From: Sequoia sempervirens
Lineage: Eukaryota > Streptophyta > Pinopsida > Cupressales > Cupressaceae
Reading direction: 5' to 3'
NCBI GenBank assembly: GCA_007258455.2
Contig: VDFB02373365.1
Location: 221,310,552 to 221,374,551 of the forward strand
Length of the DNA: 64,000 nt
Position numbers and translations under genes: made by a program. Of this stretch, positions 44,875-56,330 are shown piece after piece; the first letter of the stretch is position 1; the number at the start of each line of letters is the position of its first letter. A model generated the notes under the pieces. The model did not search any database. It was given only the letters and a program-made list of their open reading frames with translations, and was not told the DNA's origin.

Positions 44875-47025
44875 TGGTTTTAAATTTTATGGACTATAGA
44901 TCTAGTTTTATTTAAATATATGTGTTGGACTTAACATATAAATTTTGAACATGTTATTTCATGGACCATTTCACATACATTATATCGATTAATGTGATCA
45001 TGTTTGTGTTTATTTATATCAGTTGACTTTAATATGATGATTATATATGCACTCAATTATGATTGTGTTATTTTCATTTTGATGATCATATGCACTCATG
45101 TATGTGTGAATGATGATCTGCACCAAGCTAAACAAAGATAGCACAAACAAGGTTAGTCATTCAAATTAGCACAAACATCATTCCCTATAAGATTCTTGAT
45201 CAAACAAAGATGAAAACATGAAAAAAAAGCAAAAAAGAAAGCAAATGAAAGCCTATTAACAAACTAAATAGATCAAACCTCCATCCCATAGGGGGATTGG
45301 TGTAACTTTGATGTGGAAAATGGCCCTTTCCCAATCCCTTTGATAATTTTCAAGTTCTTTGATGAATTTGGAGTAGAGTAACAGTGCCTAAGATTGTGGA
45401 TGAAAATGGATTTGATAAAGCCAATTTCCCTCAAAGATAGTGATAGCAATTGGATGATTGATGGATGAAATGAGCATAATGACTTTGAATGAGAATGTGG
45501 ATACATTATGTGTAGAGAAAGCCTCTACTTATAGAATTCAAGGGTTGAGAAATGAGAGAAATTGGTGAATGTGGGATAAAAGGAGATCCAATAGGAATGT
45601 GACACTTGTCACAATTCTATTGGGTGAGGGTGAAACACATTTTGGGAAATGTGTTGAGGAAAGGGGGATGTAAGAGGAGTAAATGAGAATGGTTGAGGAT
45701 TTGAAAGGTTGTTAGAAGAAGTTATTGAATGTGGTTGTAGATGTGGGAGGATGTGATAGGTTTTTGAAACCTTTGGAAGGAAATTGAATGAGGAGGTGGT
45801 TGGGGGGATTATTCCTTGGACTAGGCCTTTGTGAGGATAAATAGAGGAATTAGATAATTAATAGAAATTATTTTCATGTGCAACCTGGTTAGTTGACCAT
45901 TGGTTGATTTAAATCTTGAGGAGTTAAAAGTTGGAGGATTTATTAATGAAGATTATAAAGTGAATTAGGATTAATTAATTCGAATGGGTTAGGGGATTGT
46001 GACATTTGATTTGATTGATTTAATCAAATGAGAGGACTTAGGGGGATTTAATTAAATGGCTTGATTTAATTAAATATGATGAATATTAGTTAGAAGAAAA
46101 GGTGAATTAATCTAATAAATTTAATTATTTGATTAATAGTTGAATTTGCTGATTTTAACTAAGTAATGTTGATTATTTAATTAATTGGTTAGTTTGGGGT
46201 GATTTAGGAAGAAATGGTGTTAGTTAATTAGAATCAGATACATAGTATCAATCAAGAATTTTTAAGTGTCTATAGTAAGTATATATATTTTATCTAATTT
46301 TCTAGTAATATGCACTATAAATTCTTATCTAGAATCAAATTTCATATATATTTACATGTCATTGTTGGATTAAGTTTAGACATGTCTTAAAATGATTAAC
46401 TCTTAAATTTCAATAATTTATCACATGGTTAGGTGGCAAATTAAAACATTCCTTAAATAGTTTAGATCATATTCATAATAAATTAAGGGCAGGTAGTTTT
46501 AACTATTTTCTAATTTTAGCAAATATTTGAATCACTGAATAAAAATCTATCTCCTTGTATGTATAGAATGTATAATCTATACAATTCAACAATTATATAA
46601 AATGTGGTAAATATAGGACATGATTTGTATAAGATAAAATTGGAACAAGATATTTAAAAAGTTACTAATAAGTTCATTGAAGTTCATACATCGAACAAAC
46701 ATACATAATGTATATTGATGTTTAATACAACTATATAACATGATGAAACATATTTGCATGTAGATACAATCAAAGCTTATCAACTTTTATCTCAAGACCA
46801 CAAATTGATATTTACAATCTCTTGATAAAAAAATTTTATAGTGATAATCACATGGTAGACCAATTTGATGAGAACCTACAAAAATAATTAATGTAAGTAA
46901 AGTAACTATATTTTTTATGAGTCATTTAACTAAATAATTCATGCGAGAAAAGAACAATATATAGTAAAAGTTAGAAAATTGGATCTTATAAATTCCTTAC
47001 AAATTCAAGTGATGTTTTCTATAGG
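44875..47025. other. AT-rich spacer with one good hairpin
   Basis: No coding frame. At 45588-45622 CCAATAGGAATGTGACA pairs with TGTCACAATTCTATTGG around a two-base loop (15 of 17 matched). Confidence 0.6.
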
Positions 47026-47560
47026 ATGGATTAAGGGGACCTAAGAGGATATAGCTTAAGGGGTCCTAAGAGAATGCCTTAAGGGGAGTTAAGAGAATGA
47101 ATTAAGGGGACGCAAGAGAGTGTATTAAGAGGAGTTAATAGAATGACTTAAAGGGATGCAAGGGGGTGGATTAAGGGGAGTTAAGAGAATTACTTAAATG
47201 GATGCAAGAGGGAGGATTAAGGGGATGCATCTCATGAGCCCTAGGATATGGCTTAACATGTCCTAAGAGGATGGATTAAGGGGAATTATGAGAGTGACTT
47301 AAGGGGTGCAAGAGGGTGGATTAAGGGGATGTAAGAGGATATGAATTAAGGGTCCTTTAAGAGGATGGATTAAGGGGATGAAAGAGGGTGGATTAATGGG
47401 AGTTGATAGAATGACTTAAAGGGATGCAAGAGGGTGGATTAAGGGGAGTTGATAGAATGACTTAAAGGGATGCAAGAGGGTGGATTAAGGGAGTTGAGAG
47501 AATGACTTAAAGGGATGCAAGAAAGTGGATTAAGGGGATGCATATCATGAACCCTTAGAT
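47026..47560. repeat. left TTAAGGGG minisatellite block
   Basis: Repeats of about 24 bases built on GGATTAAGGGGATGCAAGAG and GAGTTAAGAGAATGACTTAA. The G-rich strand is the + strand. Confidence 0.95.
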
Positions 47561-49135
47561 TTGTTATTATAAACATCTCATGAACCCTAGAAACCCTAAA
47601 CCATTGGACCTAGAGACTAGGAGATGAACCCTAAACCATTAGACCTAAAACCTAGGAGATGAACCCTAAAGCCTTAACCCATATAGATTTGTTATTCTAA
47701 GCATCACATGAACCCTAGGATATGAAGATCCTAAACTGTTAACCCTAGGACCTAATGCCTAGGAGATGAACCCTAAACCATTAACCCATATATATTTTTT
47801 ATTCTAAGCATCTCGTGAACCCTAGAAATCCTAAACCCTAAACCATAGGACCTAAACCCTTAACCAATATAGATTTTTTATTCTAAGCATCTCATGAACC
47901 CTAGAAACCCTAAACCCTTAACCCATAAGTTTCGTAAGATATGAATCCTAAACCTTAAACCCTAAGACCTAAATCCTAGGAGATGAACCCTAAACCCTTA
48001 ACTCATATAGATTTGTTATTCTAAGCATCTCATGAACCCTAGAAACCCTAAAACCTAAACCATAGGACCTAAAGCCTAGCAGATGAACCCTAAACCCTTA
48101 ACCCTTATAGATTTGGTATTTTAAGCATCTCATGAAGTTCCCTAAGATATGAATCCTAATCCCTTATCCCTAAGGCCTAAATCCTAGGAGATGAACCCTA
48201 AACCCTTAACCCATATAGATTTATTATTCTAAGCATCTCATGAACCCTAAGATATGGAGATCCTAAACCCTTAACCCTAGGACCTAAATCCTAGGAGATG
48301 AACTGTAAACCCTTAACCCATATAGATTTATTATTCTACACATCTCATGAACCCTAGAAACCCTAAACTCTAAACCATAGGACCTAAGGCCTAGGAGATG
48401 AGCCCTAAACCATTAACCCATATATATTTGTTATTCTAAGCATCTCGTGAACCCTAAAAATCCTAGACCCTAAACCCTTAACCCATATAGATTTTTTATT
48501 CTAAGAATCTTGTGAACCCTAGAAATCCTAAACCCTTAACCCTTGGACCTAAACCCTTAAACCATATTAGATTTGTTATTGTAAGGTTCTAAGCATCTCA
48601 TAAACCCTAGAAATCCTAAACCAAATGATTTAAGGCCTAGGAGATGAACCCTAAACCCTTAACCCATATAGATTTTTTATTCTAAGAATCTCATGAACCA
48701 TAGGATATGAAAACCCTAAATCCTTAACCCTAAGACCTAAGGCCTAAGAGATGAGCCCTAAACCCTTAACCCATATAGATTTGTTATTATAATAATCTCA
48801 TGAAACCTATAAATCCTAAACCCTAAACCCATATAGATTTGTTATTCTAAGCATCTCATGAACCCTAGAAACCCTAAAGCATAGGACCTAAGGCCTAGGA
48901 GATGAGCCCTAAACCCTTAAACCATATAGATTTGTTATTCTAAGCATCTCATAAACCCTAAAAACCATAAACCATAAACCATAGGACCTAAATCATAGGA
49001 GATGAACCCTAAACCATTAACGCATATATATTTGTTATTCTAAGCATCTCATGAACCCTAGGATATAAAGATCATAAATCCTTAACCCTAGGACCTAAAG
49101 CCTAGTAGATGAACCCTAAATCATTAGCCCTAAAG
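47561..49135. repeat. central satellite of about 100-bp units rich in CCCTAAA
   Basis: About 15 units, each reading roughly CATATAGATTTGTTATTCTA, AGCATCTCATGAACCCTAG, AAACCCTAAACC, AGGACCTAAAGCCTAGGAGA, TGAACCCTAAACCCTTAACC. Units vary from about 70 to 120 bases by gain or loss of CCCTAAA runs. The C-rich strand is the + strand, opposite to both flanking blocks. Confidence 0.95.
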
Positions 49136-49905
49136 TTAAGAGAGTGAATTAAAGGGATGAAAGATGATGGATTAAGGGTAGATAAGAGGATATGGCTTAA
49201 GGGGTCCTAAGAGGATGGATTAAGGGGAGTTGAGAGAGTGACTTAAGGGGATGCAAGATGATGGATTAAGGGTAGATAATGGGATATGGGTTAAGGGTTC
49301 CTAAGAGGATGGCTTAAGGGGAGTTGAGAGAGTGACTTAAGGGGATGCAAGAGGATAGATTAAGGGTAGATATACAAGGATATGGATTAAGGGGTACTAA
49401 CAAGATGACTTAAGGAAAGTTAAGAGAGTGACTTAAGGGGATGCAAAATGATGGATTAAGGGTAGATAAGAGGATATGGATTAAGGGGTCCTAAGAGGAT
49501 GGATTAAGGGTAGATAAGAGGATATGGCTGAAGGGGTCCTAATAAGATGGCTTAAGGGGTGTTGAAAGAGTGACTTAAGGGGATGCAAGAGGATGGATTA
49601 AGGGGTCACAAGAGTATGGATTAAGGGGAACTAATAGACTTAAGGGGATGCAAGAGGATGGATTAAGGGTAGATATATGAGGATATGGATTAAGGGGTAC
49701 TAAGAGGATGACTTAAGGGGACTTAAGAGAGTGACTTAAGGCGATGCAAGATGATGGATTAAGGGTAGATAAGAGGATATGGCTTAAGGGGTCCTAAAAG
49801 GATGGCTTAAGGGGAATTAAGAGAGTGACTTAAGGGGATGCAAGAGGATGTATTAAGGGTAGATAAGACATGGCTTAAGGGGTCCTAAGAGAATGGCTTA
49901 ATGGG
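49136..49905. repeat. right TTAAGGGG minisatellite block
   Basis: Higher-order units of about 95-100 bases composed of GATGGATTAAGGGTAGATAA, GAGGATATGGCTTAAGGGG, TCCTAAGAGGATGG and GAGAGTGACTTAAGGGGATG. Same orientation as the left block and clearly the same family. Confidence 0.95.
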
Positions 49906-49989
49906 ATATGAAATCAATTATAATTTTTTTATAAAATGACAATGAATTATTTAGTTTTATATTTATACTGTCAATTAAATGTATCTAAA

Positions 49990-50330
49990 ACTATATATAC
50001 TTACCTGTCTCTAGATTTGAATTCCATTGTAATATATATGCATGTCCTCTCTTTTTTGTAATGCATCTAGTTTTGGGAGACTTGAAACAAAAAATGATAT
50101 AAAAATTTAATTAGGAAATGACTAAAGACAAATATATATATATATATATATAGACATGTATGTGTGATAAAATTTTAACTATATATCGATTATCAATTAA
50201 AAATATATACAACTATATACAAGTACCTATATTTGTTTACTCTATTGTACCATTTTCATCCTCTCTTTTTTGCAATGCATTTATTATTGTCTCATGATCA
50301 TCCTTTGAAAGTGTCTATAAAACTTTATTA
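49990..50330 (-). repeat. partial duplication at the 3' end of the transposase-like gene
   Basis: The minus-strand words ATGCATTGCAAAAAAGAGAG (near 50280) and ATGCATTACAAAAAAGAGAG (near 50060) introduce similar short coding pieces (NALQKRED and DALQKRED), so a terminal exon or its edge has been duplicated. A TATATA run at 50134-50152 lies between them. Confidence 0.55.
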
Positions 50331-53300
50331 ATAGGCCTCCCTTGATATCTAACTAGTTTTATATTGGTTGCCAAAATCAAATGTGAATAATGTATAATCT
50401 TCTTGTGTCTTTCATAATCTTCAAATGCAGGCAAGCCATTATTTCTTATTAGATTTTTCAAAGCCAGGTGCCAACAACAACCACAAAACCAGTTGGATAC
50501 TTAAATTTTTCATCATCCACTCTAGGATGTACCAACTTATGTTTTCTCTCAACACATCTAGCCAACCAATACTTCGTCTCCTCTTCATTCCCCTTAGGTG
50601 CAACATCAACATACACATGTCCTACAAAAAAAAATCAATAAAGAGTGACATATATTTAATTCACATATAAACATGCATACATATAAAATTCAATTCAATT
50701 TAATGCACCTTCTTGAAGAAGGTCTGAAACACGATCATAATCATCTGATGCAAACACTTGATTATCTTCAATTGTCATTCCATGTTGAACATGTGTCGAT
50801 GTAGGTGTTAAGTGTCTTTGTTTCCATTCTTCAACCGATTTCATATTTTCGCATGCCTCCCAATCGCCTACAATACAAAATTGACAAAAACATGCAAGCT
50901 CCCTTGTCCATATTGTCCATGTGTTTGCATTCAAACTCTTAAACGAATGTCATTTTGTAGATCCATTAATTGTTTCACAATCTTTTCAAGTAAGAATATC
51001 ATTTTCTTCAACTAACCAAAAGAAGCGTCGAATTATTGAGCTCACTTGTTCTTGTAGATAATTTGGTATTTTACACCAATCTACAATTGCGCGTGCATCT
51101 CTAAATTTCACAACATCCTCAAATTTTATTTGCTCTCTAGTAAGAGCTCTTTTCACACATGCACCTAATTCATTGTGTTCTCCTTTACTATGTCCAAGTT
51201 TAAAAAAACTCCACGTGTTGGATATTATTTTCCTTATGAAATCTACATAACCAATAAAACATTCTAGCATTCTTGAATTGACCTGTGCAATTATCCGACC
51301 ATATGAGATGTTCTCTAATTTGAATTCCTCTCTCTTCATTTTTTTTTAAAAATATATCAAAACAATATTTGAACAAACTCAAATGAATGTAATCTATTAT
51401 CACTTACATAAAAATGGTACTCTCTCAATTTTTTTCTATTATCTTCTCTACTATCATCTGTATATCTATATACAATATGAACAAATATAGCTACTTGCAC
51501 TGAATTATAATATTGTGATTGAATTTCTTCTTGGGGAGCAAGAGTATAATTTTTAACAAAATCAACAACTGACAATATAGTTCCAATTGGGAATGTGTTT
51601 TTACATAAAATTATCAAGCCATTGAGCATATTGAAAGTGTTTAACATATTTAGGTACAATCTTATCTTTAAATTCTTTAATAAATGCATGCACACTAAAT
51701 TTTTCCACAATTAGCTCACAACGTTTTCCAAATTTTCCATCTTTTAAGAATACTCAATATTTTTAAAAAAATTAGCATCCACTAATTGTTGTCCAAATTC
51801 ATCTAAACTACTTTAATGCATACATTCTCCTAACAATGAAAAGTTACCACATCTATCACATTGTCCAAAAATACATGCTTTTAAATAAAAGAAGTTTCCA
51901 TTAGAGGGTTCACAAGACAAACCTGCTATAAAATCTTTGATTGTTTCAGGTGGCATATTGATACCACAAATGTCTTGCATAATTCGGTTAGCATGCAAAT
52001 TACAATGTATATATCGAAAAATATCATAATAATAACAAAATTGTACATGAGTCTTACAACAAAAAGAGATTTGTTGTTTATTAATTCTAACATACCAAGG
52101 TTTAGATTTTTCAAATGATCTTTGAATCATGCTAATATTAAATCATAAGATTGAATCATCTAATTTTTTTTATATAATTCAGTTTGAGTCATATCTAAGA
52201 GATGCTTTGGATGAGTTTCATGAATTTTGGAACCCACCCTTAATTTTAAAACATCTCTAATGTTAGGTGATACTGTTATATTATCATGCCAATATTTTTC
52301 AATTAAAGATTTGATTTCATTAGCTAATTTCATGTCTGACCTTGGGAGTCTACCACTAAAACTCCAACATTGATTAATTGGATCTTTTTCAATAGTTTCT
52401 CTTCTTTTGGTGACTCTTATCAAAGTTTTAGGATTTACTTTTATACATTTACTAATCTTACTTAACATTCTTTTATTTGAAGTTGCTTTATTAACTAGAG
52501 CAGTGGTTATTGCACGATGAGATGCATTCTTATCTTTAGATAAACTTTTCTTACCTATAAAATCAATAGCATTAGCAACACTAGATATGATTTGTTCTAT
52601 TGAATCATATTTCTTTTTTGGTTTTACAAAAATGCGTAATTTTTTCATCACTTTTCTCTTTTTTGACATTCTCATCAATTGCATCATGAGTTGATATTGA
52701 AATCCTAATTTCTTTCTATAAAAAAGTATTCTATATATTCTATTTCCATAAGTTCTCATTTGTCTTTGAGAAACTTTACCAGGAAGGTTATCTAGCACAT
52801 CTTTTTCAATTGTAAAAAAGACATTTTCATTTTCATTCATACAAGGGGTTTCATTTTCATCAATATGAGGGATTTCATTCTCATTTGCATTCATATAAGA
52901 TATTTCATCATTATTATTTTTTTTGCATTGTTTCAAAACTAGAATTATTGATACCATCAATGGTGTACCCAACTTCATCTAAATAACTAAGATCAATATT
53001 ATCAAGACTTGAGTTTGAAGACATACTTGGATAAATTGTTTGAATAGGTGCATTTTCCATATCATTGGGAGGTGGATTTGAAGACACGCTTGGAGTTGTT
53101 TGCATAGGTGCTATTTCCATATCATTCAAAGTTGAAGTTGAAGGCATAGTTGGGTTTGTCTGGGCTTGTCTCCATAATTGCACTTTCTTCCATATTCACC
53201 AACTCCACATTTGCATCATCTACATTCATCTCATCCTTCATGGTTTCCTCTTTTACATTCATTGAACTAGATGCTTCCAAATTTTTCATTTGACGAATCA

Positions 53301-53418
53301 TTTCTCTTTTATCCCTTTGTCTTTTTGCCTCCATTTCTCTATTTGCTTGAATTTCTTTGGGTGTCATTAACTTTCTACATTTTTTTCTTTTCCTTTGCTT
53401 TAATCCCATGGTTACCAA
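50000..53418 (-). pseudogene. RNase H-fold transposase-like gene, unassigned superfamily
   Basis: Read on the minus strand. N-terminal: basic stretch LKQRKRKKCRK (nuclear-localisation-like), then a repeated NDMEIAPMQTTPSVSSN / NDMENAPIQTIYPSMSSN segment. Middle: INQCWSFSGRLPRSDMKLAN, ETHPKHLLDMTQTELY, SFCCKTHVQF and CIFGQCDRCG. Catalytic part: TILSVVDFVKNYTLAPQ (Asp near 51562), LIWSDNCTGQFKNARMF (Asp near 51294) and FKLGHSKGEHNELGACVKRA (Glu near 51179), the layout of a D-D-E/D RNase H-fold nuclease. C-terminal: YDRVSDLLQEG, then VYVDVAPKGNEEETKYWLAR and YPTGFVVVVGTWL (about 50425-50640), then YERHKKIIHYSHLILATNIK to about 50230. Similar proteins are widespread as uncharacterised families in plants and animals. 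Several frameshifts and stops. Confidence 0.7.
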
Positions 53419-53812
53419 ACCCTCTTTGATAACAAAACATATGATTCTTAACCTATTTTACAATTGCTACCTCCTTCAAATATTCAAATAAAACTATATA
53501 GTATGAAGATTCTTTCTTCTATAAAATTTGAAGTACAAAAATATCATGAATACATCCAAAAGTTTTTTTTTTCCAAATCTTCTTGTAAAATGTTCTTGTA
53601 CTTGATCCACTTCAGAAAATTCAACCTGCACTTGTCTCTTCCAAAATTTTGAATAGAATATGCCCTCTTAAGAGATTGCACAAGACAATATTGCAATAAA
53701 AAATGCAAAAAATGGTGCTTTCAAACCATAATACAGAAAAAGAATGTTGTAGAAAAAACATACTCTAGCATTTTTTTCTAAATTGGGAAAAAACGGTTAA
53801 ATAAGAAATGTG

Positions 53813-53940
53813 TACGTGTTCTATTTTAGGAACGCGTATGCGTTATATTTAAATAAATCATACGTGTTATTAAAAATTTGAATCCCCAACCCACATGAAG
53901 CCTCAATTTTAGGCTCGGGAAAGGCTTGGCAACCCGACCC
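53813..53940. promoter_or_regulatory. right subterminal motif cluster
   Basis: TACGTGTT at 53813-53820 and 53861-53868, and the near-palindrome AACGCGTATGCGTT at 53831-53844, mirror the cluster at 40805-40847. TTTTAGGCTCGGG (53907-53919) is the inverted partner of CAAGCCTAAA on the left. Confidence 0.5.
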
Positions 53941-54066
53941 TTAGCCTTTGACTTGCAAATAAAAAACTAAGGCAGATTCAAGAGGAATGTCCAACTTTGG
54001 CAACATGGTTGCGGACTTTTTTTCTAAATCAATCTATGAAATTAAAACCCATTAGAGAACATGATG

Positions 54067-54575
54067 TCTAGTTTCCAAATATATAATTTTTATTAAGATT
54101 AGATTATATATGTTATTTTTAATTAATTTCTAAGCAAACTAGTCCATAAACTTGACATATCAAGCTTTTTTAATTTTTTAATAACCTTTTTTTGGTTATG
54201 TTTCTTGTAAAAAAATTTACATGGCATCAATCTTCAGACAATTCTCTACAAAATGAAAAAAAAAAGATTCAAAAAATGTTTAGTTTAGGTCCAATTATGT
54301 TGTCCATACATGTAGATTTTTAAAAACAGAAATTAAGGCCAATAAAAATTCAATAAAAAAATACAAAAAAAAATCCTCATCAATCTTCATGTTGTTAGCT
54401 CTCTTCCCCCAAAAGGAATTAGGAAAATACTTTTATTGGGTCAAAAAGTGGTGTTCGTACACGTGCATGGTATGGTTAAAAAAATGACTTTTAAAGAGTG
54501 GTTTTTATACATCCCTATCAAAATTTAATTTATATCATATGGGTATTTGAATAAATTACATATTTGGAAACTAGA
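54067..54575. mobile_element. MITE-like inverted-repeat element, about 510 bp
   Basis: TCTAGTTTCCAAATATATAA at 54067 is repeated in inverted orientation at 54554-54575, 22 of 23 bases matching. The interior is AT-rich and non-coding. It may be a separate small insertion in the right arm of the candidate DNA transposon; no target duplication was recognised. Confidence 0.55.
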
Positions 54576-54700
54576 TTCAAAATGATAAATTTTATATTAC
54601 TGATTTTTTTTTAAGATTCATTGTGTAAGTGCCTAAATTTTTTAGTTCAAGTGTGACAAGTTCTGAAAAACATCAAAAACACTTCCACTTTTTGAGCTTT

Positions 54701-54720
54701 TTGTGGACCCAACTTCTTGC
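54701..54720. repeat. right terminal inverted repeat of the candidate DNA transposon
   Basis: TTGTGGACCCAACTTCTTGC, complement of the left end with two mismatches. Confidence 0.55.
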
Positions 54721-54779
54721 ATCAGCCCAATAGTCTCTAGGTTCCCAACTTGGCTGGTGGGTGCCCTTGGGGTACTACC

Positions 54780-56131
54780 TATTGAAAAATGAAGGTAATA
54801 TTGTAGCTTAAAACTTGTAAAACTATTAGAATGTAGATTTAATTAAGTGTTCTTTGTCATAATTATTTGTGTATGATTAATCTATTTAGATCAATTCTAC
54901 CAATTGTAGAAAGAGACAAAATATTGTAGAAGAATGAGACAAGAAGATAGAAGTGACACAACATATATGTGGAGAAACCATTTTGGGAAAAAACTCCACC
55001 AGAATCAATAGTGCTTGTATTATTTAACCTTAGAACAAGATTACAATAATACTATATCAATCCTTGATTGATATGCTTCCTTGCCTTCAACAATCCTTCT
55101 TCACAACCTGCACAAAACTCTCATACACTTTCTGTAGCACAAGCTATCCATGCATTCCATTTGACCAATCATGAATCCACACATCCATGCCATGCTTCAA
55201 ACCCTCACACATTCACAAGCTCAACCTACAAACCTGCTACAAACTTTGATGCAATTGCTGCAATAAATAGATAATTAATGAGCATGAAAAATCATAAGAG
55301 TTATCAAATACAAGAGCACAAAGCTCCTCTAAAAAATCTACGCCTAGATTGTGCAAGTAGAGTTCCAATGTGTAATTTGAGTTCAAACCAAATTCTTCCT
55401 CAATTTAGGCACCCCAAACTGAACACTTAATTGAACGTTGGTCAAGAAAATATCTTGCAAGCTTGACCTCAAAGTTGGCACCCAAGAATGGGCCCACTTA
55501 ACTAAGCCTTGTAAATATCTTCTCATGCAAAAGGTGTTAACTCAAAGATGCCAACTTGGGTTCCCAAGGTGGGTCCAAGTCAATCTTAGTAACTGAAACA
55601 TATCTCTCCATCAATTCATACAAACAATATGCATGATTGATCATCCCCACTTAACTAAATGTATCCACCTGTTATCTGTCATGCAACTAAAGTCATTAGT
55701 CATGCAACTCAAGTCAACTAAATTCAAGTAGCATTCAACTCAAACTAACTACATGCAACTAAAGATAACTAAACTATAACTAAACTAAACTGAATTGAAC
55801 TGAACTCCACTCATGTAAATATCAATCCCTAACTTGTAGGATCTTTACGTGCATTACTAAAGTGTTATCAATCCTCCAAACAGTTAACTTAAGCAAGGTG
55901 GGTTCCACCTTCCATGTGGGCGCCCCATGTGCTCCTATTTTGTAGGAGCTCTTCTTGGGTGTCCCCACATGCTCCTATCATTTAGGAATAATTAAAAATG
56001 TCAATTTACATGTTCATTTCATTCGAATTTAATCTCTTTCTAATCCTAGTGTTGGGGAACACTTTCCAAGGACTTGGGAGATACATGAAATATGTTTAGG
56101 ATTGCAATTAAATGACATCCTATTTCCAACA
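54780..56131 (-). repeat. 3' LTR of the Copia derivative, 1,352 bp
   Basis: Begins TATTGAAAAATGAAGG (canonical start TGTTGAAAATGAAGG in the right copy) and ends TTTCCAACA, followed by the complement of a polypurine tract. The first 400 bases match the right LTR closely. Confidence 0.85.
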
Positions 56132-56159
56132 TTCTTCCACTTGACATTATACATTGCAA

Positions 56160-56330
56160 TTATTCTAAACAAGGAATCATTATTATAAATCAAGTACATG
56201 ACTCAAGGACAATGGCCTTCCTGCACCAAAAGAACTTATTTGTAGGAACTGGTTTCGTAAGATAATCTATAGCATTGATCAAAGCTTCAACTTTCTCAAT
56301 CACTACCTTTCCCTAGTCTATGTAACCAAA
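56160..56330 (-). pseudogene. remnant of the Copia polyprotein C-terminus
   Basis: The minus strand reads VIEKVEALINAIDYLTKPVP then TNKFFWCRKAIVLES, the usual end of a Copia RNase H region (LTKP, then F-WCR), immediately upstream of the polypurine tract. Nothing else of the polyprotein is clear. Confidence 0.7.

Larger units (their letters stand above)
40670..54720. mobile_element. candidate large DNA transposon, about 14 kb, with two genes and an internal satellite
   Basis: The ends are 20-base inverted repeats matching at 18 positions: GCAATAAGTTGGGTCCACGA at 40670-40689 and the complement of 54701-54720. Further in, TACGTGTT motifs and 14-base palindromes occur near both ends (40805-40847; 53813-53868), as expected of transposase-binding sites. 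Between them lie a plus-strand spliced gene (42884-44874), a telomere-like satellite (47026-49905) and a minus-strand RNase H-fold transposase-like gene (about 50.0-53.4 kb), in convergent orientation. No target duplication is obvious. The boundary call is an inference; the two genes are more certain than the ends. Confidence 0.5.

Noticed and set aside
47026..49905. A CRISPR-like repeat-spacer array or a true telomere
   Set aside because: The sequence is eukaryotic. Units are diverged tandem satellite repeats without constant spacers, the array is internal, and its strand orientation switches.
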